NCBI GenBank assembly: GCA_002490315.1
Contig: DLKG01000019.1
Coordinates: 1 to 10,307 of the forward strand
DNA length: 10,307 nt
Direction: 5' to 3'
Source of the DNA: Prevotella sp. UBA7594
GTDB taxonomy: Bacteria > Bacteroidota > Bacteroidia > Bacteroidales > Bacteroidaceae
A program made the position numbers and the translations under genes. Shown piece after piece: positions 6,293 to 10,307 of the stretch. Below the pieces are notes generated by a model. It saw only the letters and a program-made list of their open reading frames with translations, was not told the DNA's origin and searched no databases. Numbering within the stretch: position 1 is the first letter of the stretch; every line of letters begins with the position of its first letter.

Positions 6293-6876
6293 AATACAAA
6301 TTATTTACATTCTTGATTGTATCTTCTTTAGCATTATTGGCATGCTCGCATGAGATGAATAATGCAGAAGTCGATAACACTGAGCATGCAGAAAAATTCA
6401 ACTCTTGTCTGGGTGAGTTTAAATCAAATTTTTCAAGTGAAACTGAGAAATTGATAAATTTGAAAACTCGTTCAATGGAAATTGACGATAATGGGGAATA
6501 TGATTTGTTTGTTGATTCCATAGGAAATGAAATTATTGCAGACTTATTACCTTCCTCTATTCGGTTAGAACACGAAATAGGTTTGAAGGAAGAGGATTTT
6601 AAAGAAATCGAAAAAGAATATGGATTTCCTTCTGATTTTATGAAGGTATATTTTGCTTTGGGAATTATGGAGGAGATGAATATTTCAAGTACGAGGGCTA
6701 GCGTTGAGGATGTAACGAGTTGTGTAATTACAGGTTATGGCTACAAAGAATTCGTAGGAGGTGGAGCAAAATTAGCATTGCGTAAGTTTGCTACAAAAGC
6801 TGCAAAAAAAATTGTCCCTTATATAGGTTGGGGATGGTGGGTTACGGAAAGTGTGGCTTGTTTAGCAAGATTATAA
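6289..6876 (+). CDS. Predicted lipoprotein with acidic body and cationic tail, unknown
   Basis: A 195-residue protein of unknown function. Residues 1-18 form a signal peptide (basic KYK, then a hydrophobic core) ending in the lipobox L16-L17-A18-C19, so lipidation at Cys19 and export are predicted. Residues 20-144 are acidic, with about 29 Asp/Glu against 11 Lys/Arg. The C-terminus is different: GGG at 157-159, a Lys/Arg-rich helix-like stretch (161-174), then IVPYIGWGWWV (175-185) and a short end. Residues 160-195 carry seven Lys/Arg and one acidic residue. Cysteines at 40, 145 and 191 remain after processing, and C145 and C191 flank the tail. The start is fixed by the ATGA overlap with the upstream membrane-protein gene. 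The stop is 27 bases before rplC. Composition is AT-rich. It may be a surface lipoprotein or a membrane-active effector; neither is proven. Confidence 0.85.
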   Translation: MKYKLFTFLIVSSLALLACSHEMNNAEVDNTEHAEKFNSCLGEFKSNFSSETEKLINLKTRSMEIDDNGEYDLFVDSIGNEIIADLLPSSIRLEHEIGLKEEDFKEIEKEYGFPSDFMKVYFALGIMEEMNISSTRASVEDVTSCVITGYGYKEFVGGGAKLALRKFATKAAKKIVPYIGWGWWVTESVACLARL

Positions 6877-6903
6877 CTTTTTTAATTAAATATGTAAATT
6901 GAA

Positions 6904-7518
6904 ATGCCAGGATTAATTGGAAGAAAAATCGGAATGACATCCGTTTTCAGTGCCGACGGTAAGAACGTACCGTGCACTGTTATCGAAGCTGGTCCATGTG
7001 TTGTAACACAGGTCAAGACCGTTGAAACAGACGGTTACAAGGCAGTTCAGCTGGGCTATGGTGAAGCTAAGGAAAAGAACACTACAAAGCCTATGATGGG
7101 CACCTTCAAGAAGGCAGGTACAACACCGAAGAAGCACTTGGCCGAGTTCAAGTTCGACGAGGAGTACAACCTCGGTGACGTTATCACCGTAGAGCTCTTC
7201 AACGACACAGATTACGTTGACATTGTAGGCACCTCTAAGGGTAAAGGTTTCCAGGGTGTCGTTAAGCGTCATGGATTCGGTGGTGTAGGCCAGAGCACAC
7301 ACGGTCAGGACGACCGCGCTCGCAAGCCGGGTTCTATCGGTGCTTGTTCTTACCCAGCAAAAGTGTTCAAGGGAATGCGCATGGGCGGCCAGATGGGCGG
7401 CGACCGCGTAACAACCCAGAATCTCAAAGTGTTAAAGGTAATTCCGGAGCACAACCTCCTTCTCGTTAAGGGTTCTGTAGCCGGATGCAATGGTTCAACC
7501 GTATTAATCAAGAAATAA
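6904..7518 (+). CDS. rplC: 50S ribosomal protein uL3
   Basis: uL3 is an early 50S assembly protein that binds 23S rRNA, with a loop reaching towards the peptidyl-transferase centre. The 204 residues show the N-terminal [13 protein letters not shown] (3-15), the [16 protein letters not shown] core, and the extended loop [18 protein letters not shown] followed by [18 protein letters not shown]. The position aligned with E. coli Gln150, methylated by PrmB, is serine here (SIGACSYP). The start codon has an AT-rich leader without a Shine-Dalgarno sequence and follows the inserted gene pair by 27 bases. Its stop overlaps the rplD start by one base. The length is normal. Confidence 0.98.
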   Translation: MPGLIGRKIGMTSVFSADGKNVPCTVIEAGPCVVTQVKTVETDGYKAVQLGYGEAKEKNTTKPMMGTFKKAGTTPKKHLAEFKFDEEYNLGDVITVELFNDTDYVDIVGTSKGKGFQGVVKRHGFGGVGQSTHGQDDRARKPGSIGACSYPAKVFKGMRMGGQMGGDRVTTQNLKVLKVIPEHNLLLVKGSVAGCNGSTVLIKK

Positions 7519-8147
7519 TGGAAGTTAGCGTATTAAATATCAACGGTCAGGAGACCGGCAGAAAGGTTCAGTTGAACGACGCAATCTTCGGAATCGAGCC
7601 TAACGACCACGTACTCTATCTCGACGTTAAGCAGTACCTCGCTAACCAGCGTCAGGGCACAGCAAAGTCGAAGGAGCGCAGCGAGGTCAGCGGTTCTACA
7701 CGCAAGCTCGGTCGCCAGAAGGGCGGCGGCGGCGCTCGCCGCGGTGACATCAACTCACCGGTGCTCGTTGGTGGTGGTCGCGTTTTCGGTCCGAAACCCC
7801 GCAACTACAGCTTCAAGCTCAATAAGAAAGTTAAGGCTCTCGCTCGTAAGTCTGCTCTCTCTTACAAGGCTCAGGAGAACGCCATCGTAGTGCTCGAAGA
7901 CTTCAACATGGAGGCTCCGAAGACTAAAGATTTCGTAAATATTACTAAAAATCTTAAAGTTGACGGCAAGAAACTCCTTCTTCTTTTGCCAGAAGTAAAT
8001 AAAAACGTATATTTGTCATCGCGTAACTTGCAGCGCGCTGAGGTTATGACCGCTACAGCTCTCAACTCTTACAAGGTGTTGAACTCTGACGTGCTCGTAA
8101 TCACAGAGAACTCGCTCAAGGCTATCGACTCAATCTTAACAAAATAA
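7518..8147 (+). CDS. rplD: 50S ribosomal protein uL4
   Basis: uL4 binds 23S rRNA and its long loop lines the narrow part of the nascent-peptide exit tunnel. In E. coli it also represses the S10 operon. The 209 residues begin [11 protein letters not shown]. The extended tunnel loop runs about 45-98, including [18 protein letters not shown] (59-76) and [13 protein letters not shown] (85-97). I chose the ATG at 7518, which overlaps the rplC stop as TAATG, because it gives the normal N-terminus and suggests coupled translation. An in-frame ATG at 7485 would add 11 atypical residues encoded inside rplC. It ends with TAA followed by an in-frame TAG. Whether autoregulation exists here is not visible. 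Confidence 0.97.
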   Translation: MEVSVLNINGQETGRKVQLNDAIFGIEPNDHVLYLDVKQYLANQRQGTAKSKERSEVSGSTRKLGRQKGGGGARRGDINSPVLVGGGRVFGPKPRNYSFKLNKKVKALARKSALSYKAQENAIVVLEDFNMEAPKTKDFVNITKNLKVDGKKLLLLLPEVNKNVYLSSRNLQRAEVMTATALNSYKVLNSDVLVITENSLKAIDSILTK

Positions 8148-8148
8148 T

Positions 8149-8154
8149 AGGAGG
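8149..8154 (+). promoter_or_regulatory. Strong Shine-Dalgarno sequence before rplW
   Basis: AGGAGG lies eight bases before the rplW ATG. It is the only full Shine-Dalgarno sequence I see in front of a gene in this window; most others have A/T-rich leaders, as usual in Bacteroidota, where ribosomes make little use of this signal. It supports the chosen rplW start and may mark gene-specific translational control. Confidence 0.85.
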
Positions 8155-8162
8155 CAACAGAC

Positions 8163-8507
8163 ATGACATTTATCGTAAAACCGTTGGTCACCGAGAAGAT
8201 GACCAAGCTCACAGACAAGTCTTCTGTAGCTAAGACCTACAAGGTTAAGGGTGAGGAGAGAACAAAGAAGGCCGAGACAAAGTACGGCTTCATCGTTCTT
8301 CCCGAGGCAAACAAGCTCGAGATAAAGAAAGAAATCGAGACACGCTACAACGTGACTGTGCTCGACGTGAACACAATGGTATACGCCGGCAAGCGTCAGA
8401 GCCGCTACACACGCAAGGGTCTCGTTCGCGGACAGAAGAACTCGTTCAAGAAAGCTATCGTCACTCTCAAGGAGGGCGATGTAATTGATTTTTACAGCAA
8501 TATCTAA
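8163..8507 (+). CDS. rplW: 50S ribosomal protein uL23
   Basis: uL23 sits at the exit of the peptide tunnel and is the docking site for trigger factor and the signal recognition particle. The 114 residues start with the family signature KPLVTEK (6-12). They contain YGFIVLPEANKLEIKKEIE, then YNVTVLDVNTM, and a basic loop around 76-96 that binds rRNA. It is longer than E. coli L23 (100) because of a Lys/Glu-rich stretch at about 19-38. The start is set by a full AGGAGG at eight bases, 15 bases after the rplD stop. rplB follows eight bases after the stop, consistent with one transcript. Confidence 0.97.
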   Translation: MTFIVKPLVTEKMTKLTDKSSVAKTYKVKGEERTKKAETKYGFIVLPEANKLEIKKEIETRYNVTVLDVNTMVYAGKRQSRYTRKGLVRGQKNSFKKAIVTLKEGDVIDFYSNI

Positions 8508-8515
8508 AATAAAAA

Positions 8516-9340
8516 ATGGCAGTACGTAAATTCAAACCGGTTACTCCGGGACAAAGACACAAGGTTATTGGCACGTTCGAGGAGATTACTGCATCCGTGC
8601 CAGAGAAGTCTCTCGTTTTCGGTAAGCGCTCTACTGGTGGTCGAAACAACACCGGTAAGATGACTGTCCGCTACATGGGCGGCGGCCACAAGCGGAAGTA
8701 TCGTCTCATCGACTTCAAGCGAGAGAAAGATGGTGTTCCAGCTGTAGTAAAGACAATCGAGTACGATCCGAACCGCTCGGCTCGCATCGCTCTTCTGTAC
8801 TATGCAGATGGTGAAAAACGTTACATTATTGCTCCTAACGGACTGGAAGTAGGCGCAACTCTTATGTCAGGCGCAGAGGCTGCACCTGAGGTAGGCAACG
8901 CACTTCCCCTCGCAAACATTCCCGTTGGTACTGTGATTCACAACATTGAGTTGCGTCCAGGACAGGGTGCTCTGCTCGTTCGTTCGGCTGGTAATTTTGC
9001 TCAGTTGACTTCTCGTGAAGGCAGTTACTGTGTTATTAAGCTCCCTTCTGGCGAGACTCGTCAGGTGTTGAGCGCTTGTAAGGCTACCGTAGGTAGTGTA
9101 GGCAACTCTGACCACGCTCTTGAGCAGTCCGGTAAGGCTGGTCGCTCACGCTGGTTGGGACGTCGTCCTCACAACCGTGGTGTTGTTATGAACCCTGTCG
9201 ATCACCCGATGGGTGGTGGCGAAGGCCGTCAGTCTGGTGGACATCCGCGTTCACGCAAGGGCTTGTATGCTAAGGGTCTCAAGACACGTGCACCTAAGAA
9301 GCAGTCTAACAAGTATATCATCGAAAGAGCTAACAAATAA
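8516..9340 (+). CDS. rplB: 50S ribosomal protein uL2
   Basis: uL2 is among the most conserved 50S proteins, needed for joining of the subunits and for peptidyl-transferase activity. The 274 residues include the N-terminal basic region, [24 protein letters not shown] sequence near 40-60, [14 protein letters not shown] near 81-94, and the C-terminal signature [14 protein letters not shown] (224-237). H230 corresponds to the essential E. coli His229. The final part is rich in Lys and Arg. The length is the usual 270-280. The start lies eight bases after rplW, with an A-rich leader and no Shine-Dalgarno sequence. Confidence 0.98.
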   Translation: MAVRKFKPVTPGQRHKVIGTFEEITASVPEKSLVFGKRSTGGRNNTGKMTVRYMGGGHKRKYRLIDFKREKDGVPAVVKTIEYDPNRSARIALLYYADGEKRYIIAPNGLEVGATLMSGAEAAPEVGNALPLANIPVGTVIHNIELRPGQGALLVRSAGNFAQLTSREGSYCVIKLPSGETRQVLSACKATVGSVGNSDHALEQSGKAGRSRWLGRRPHNRGVVMNPVDHPMGGGEGRQSGGHPRSRKGLYAKGLKTRAPKKQSNKYIIERANK

Positions 9341-9354
9341 AACAAGAGTAAATT

Positions 9355-9621
9355 ATGAGTCGTTCATTAAAAAAAGGTCCATATATCAACGTGTCGCTTG
9401 AGAAGAAGATTCTCGCCATGAACGAAAGTGGCAAGAAGACAGTTGTCAAGACTTGGGCCAGAGCATCAATGATCTCACCTGACTTCGTGGGACACACTGT
9501 TGCAGTTCATAACGGAAACAAATTTATCCCTGTTTACATCACAGAGAACATGGTCGGTCACAAGCTCGGTGAATTCTCTCCGACTCGTCGCTTCGGCGGA
9601 CACTCTGGTAACAGAAAGTAA
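9355..9621 (+). CDS. rpsS: 30S ribosomal protein uS19
   Basis: uS19 binds 16S rRNA in the 30S head, pairs with uS13 and contacts the A-site tRNA side. The 88 residues match the family throughout: [10 protein letters not shown] (2-11), [23 protein letters not shown] around 32-54, and the C-terminal [16 protein letters not shown] (68-83). The length is normal (E. coli 92). It starts 14 bases after rplB, with a weak AAGAG-like purine stretch in an AT-rich leader, and precedes rplV by 34 bases. Confidence 0.98.
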   Translation: MSRSLKKGPYINVSLEKKILAMNESGKKTVVKTWARASMISPDFVGHTVAVHNGNKFIPVYITENMVGHKLGEFSPTRRFGGHSGNRK

Positions 9622-9655
9622 GCGGGTTTAAACCATTTAAATCAAGAAATATATA

Positions 9656-10060
9656 ATGGGAGCAAGAAAACATATATCGGCTGAAAAAAGAAAAGAAGCC
9701 CGTAAGAACTTGTACTTCGCAAAGCTCAACGGCGTTCCTTCCTCTCCACGCAAGATGCGCTACGTCGTAGACATGGTACGTGGTATGGAGGTTAACCGCG
9801 CACTCGGCGTGCTCCGCTTCTCTAAGAAGCAGGCTGCAGCTGACGTTGAGAAACTGTTGCGTTCGGCTATTGCAAACTGGGAAGCTAAGAATGAGCGCAA
9901 GGCTGAGGACGGCGAACTCTTCATCTCTAAGGTGTTCGTTGACTGCGGCACAACTATGAAGCGCATGCGTCCCGCACCTCAGGGCCGCGGCTATCGCATC
10001 CGCAAGCGTAGCAATCACGTGACTCTGTTTGTTGATACCAAAACTAATGACGAAAAATAA
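9656..10060 (+). CDS. rplV: 50S ribosomal protein uL22
   Basis: uL22 binds all domains of 23S rRNA, and its long beta-hairpin reaches into the exit tunnel beside uL4. The 134 residues include [20 protein letters not shown] (24-43) as the rRNA-binding start of the fold and the hairpin region from about 98 to 121 ([20 protein letters not shown] at 101-120). It is longer than E. coli L22 (110), with an N-terminal basic extension [18 protein letters not shown] that I recall from other Bacteroidota, and a short charged tail. The start follows an AT-rich leader. rpsC begins eight bases after the stop. Confidence 0.98.
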   Translation: MGARKHISAEKRKEARKNLYFAKLNGVPSSPRKMRYVVDMVRGMEVNRALGVLRFSKKQAAADVEKLLRSAIANWEAKNERKAEDGELFISKVFVDCGTTMKRMRPAPQGRGYRIRKRSNHVTLFVDTKTNDEK

Positions 10061-10068
10061 TAAGTAGA

Positions 10069-10307
10069 ATGGGACAGAAAGTTAATCCAATAAGCAACCG
10101 TCTCGGTATTATCCGCGGCTGGGATTCAAATTGGTTCGGTGGAAAGAGCTTCGGTGACAACCTCGTTGAGGACAAGAACATCCGTACTTACCTCAACAAG
10201 CGCCTTGAGAAGGCAAGCGTTTCACGCATCGTTATCGAGCGCACACTGAAACTCATCACTATCACAATCTGCACAGCACGTCCAGGTATCGTCATTGGTA
10301 AGGGTGG
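10069..10307 (+). CDS. rpsC: 30S ribosomal protein uS3, 5' part cut by window end
   Basis: Only the first 79 codons are present; the frame is open to the end of the window. uS3 lies at the mRNA entry of the 30S subunit and helps unwind mRNA. The visible part starts [18 protein letters not shown], then has SNWFGGKSF, and reaches the KH-domain motif [11 protein letters not shown] at the very end. This fits the usual N-terminal half of the family, and its place after rplV is the standard S10-operon order. The start is eight bases after the rplV stop, with a short purine-rich leader (AAGTAGA). Confidence 0.97.
   Translation, partial: MGQKVNPISNRLGIIRGWDSNWFGGKSFGDNLVEDKNIRTYLNKRLEKASVSRIVIERTLKLITITICTARPGIVIGKG

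Larger units (their letters stand above)
6086..6903 (+). other. AT-rich two-gene insertion in the S10 operon
   Basis: About 0.8 kb separates rpsJ from rplC, where related operons normally have a short spacer. Hand counting gives about 35% G+C for 6301-6840, against roughly 48-60% in sampled 60-base lines of rplC. Both genes read with the operon, and no promoter or terminator is visible inside or at the edges. No transposase, integrase, terminal inverted repeat or clear target duplication is seen. The five bases TATAA occur at both ends (6081-6085 and 6872-6876), each containing a stop codon, which is weak evidence only. The island looks acquired, but the mechanism is unknown. Confidence 0.85.

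Noticed and set aside
6081..6876. TATAA at both ends of the inserted gene pair as a target-site duplication
   Set aside because: Five A/T bases in AT-rich DNA, each containing a stop codon, are easily matched by chance. No terminal inverted repeats or recombinase accompany them.
6892..6897. ATG-TAA start-stop pair just before rplC
   Set aside because: Start-stop elements can regulate translation, but in such AT-rich sequence this one is expected by chance and has no initiation signal.
7325..7372. Loss of the PrmB methylation glutamine in uL3
   Set aside because: The aligned residue is serine, but this position varies widely among bacterial uL3 proteins, so it is probably a lineage trait and not a novelty.
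7485..7517. Earlier in-frame ATG for rplD giving 11 extra residues
   Set aside because: The extra residues lie inside rplC and are atypical for uL4. The ATG at 7518 overlaps the rplC stop and gives the normal N-terminus.

Overview
The window comes from the chromosome of a Bacteroidota bacterium, most likely a Bacteroidales member close to Prevotella. Four things support this. The ribosomal-protein sequences are of Bacteroidota type, for example the long N-terminus of uL22 and the EF-G sequence. There are two promoters of the Bacteroidota form (TTTG or a variant, about 20 bases, then TAnnTTTG). Most genes have A-rich translation leaders without Shine-Dalgarno sequences. No tuf gene lies between fusA and rpsJ. 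All genes read on the + strand, and the genus assignment is an inference.

Layout. Positions 25-1374 hold gltD, the glutamate synthase small subunit. A promoter at 1471-1502 drives a 106-residue DUF3467 protein (1588-1908), closed by a perfect intrinsic terminator (1941-1974). The gap 1909-2351 then holds four 22-bp tandem units, each built around a palindrome, followed by a promoter and a 5'-terminal hairpin. The str cluster follows: rpsL (2352-2735), rpsG (2889-3365) and fusA (3390-5504). A structured 275-base gap after fusA holds an inverted repeat made of direct repeats and a strong terminator- or attenuator-like hairpin. The S10 cluster then runs rpsJ, [two non-ribosomal genes], rplC, rplD, rplW, rplB, rpsS, rplV and rpsC, the last cut by the window end.

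The most unusual content is at 6086-6903. Two AT-rich genes sit between rpsJ and rplC, one of the most conserved gene junctions in bacteria. The first encodes a 62-residue protein with two predicted membrane helices. The second overlaps it through ATGA and encodes a 195-residue predicted lipoprotein. The lipoprotein has an acidic body and a strongly cationic, glycine- and tryptophan-rich hydrophobic C-terminus, with a Gly-Gly-Gly just before that tail. Neither gene resembles a translation protein. No terminator separates them from the ribosomal genes, so they are probably co-transcribed with the S10 operon. I could not assign a function. A membrane-active effector with a small membrane partner is a hypothesis only.

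The other genes are mainly the translation machinery: 30S proteins uS12, uS7, uS10, uS19 and uS3; 50S proteins uL3, uL4, uL23, uL2 and uL22; and the translocase EF-G. gltD, for nitrogen assimilation, is a separate metabolic neighbour.
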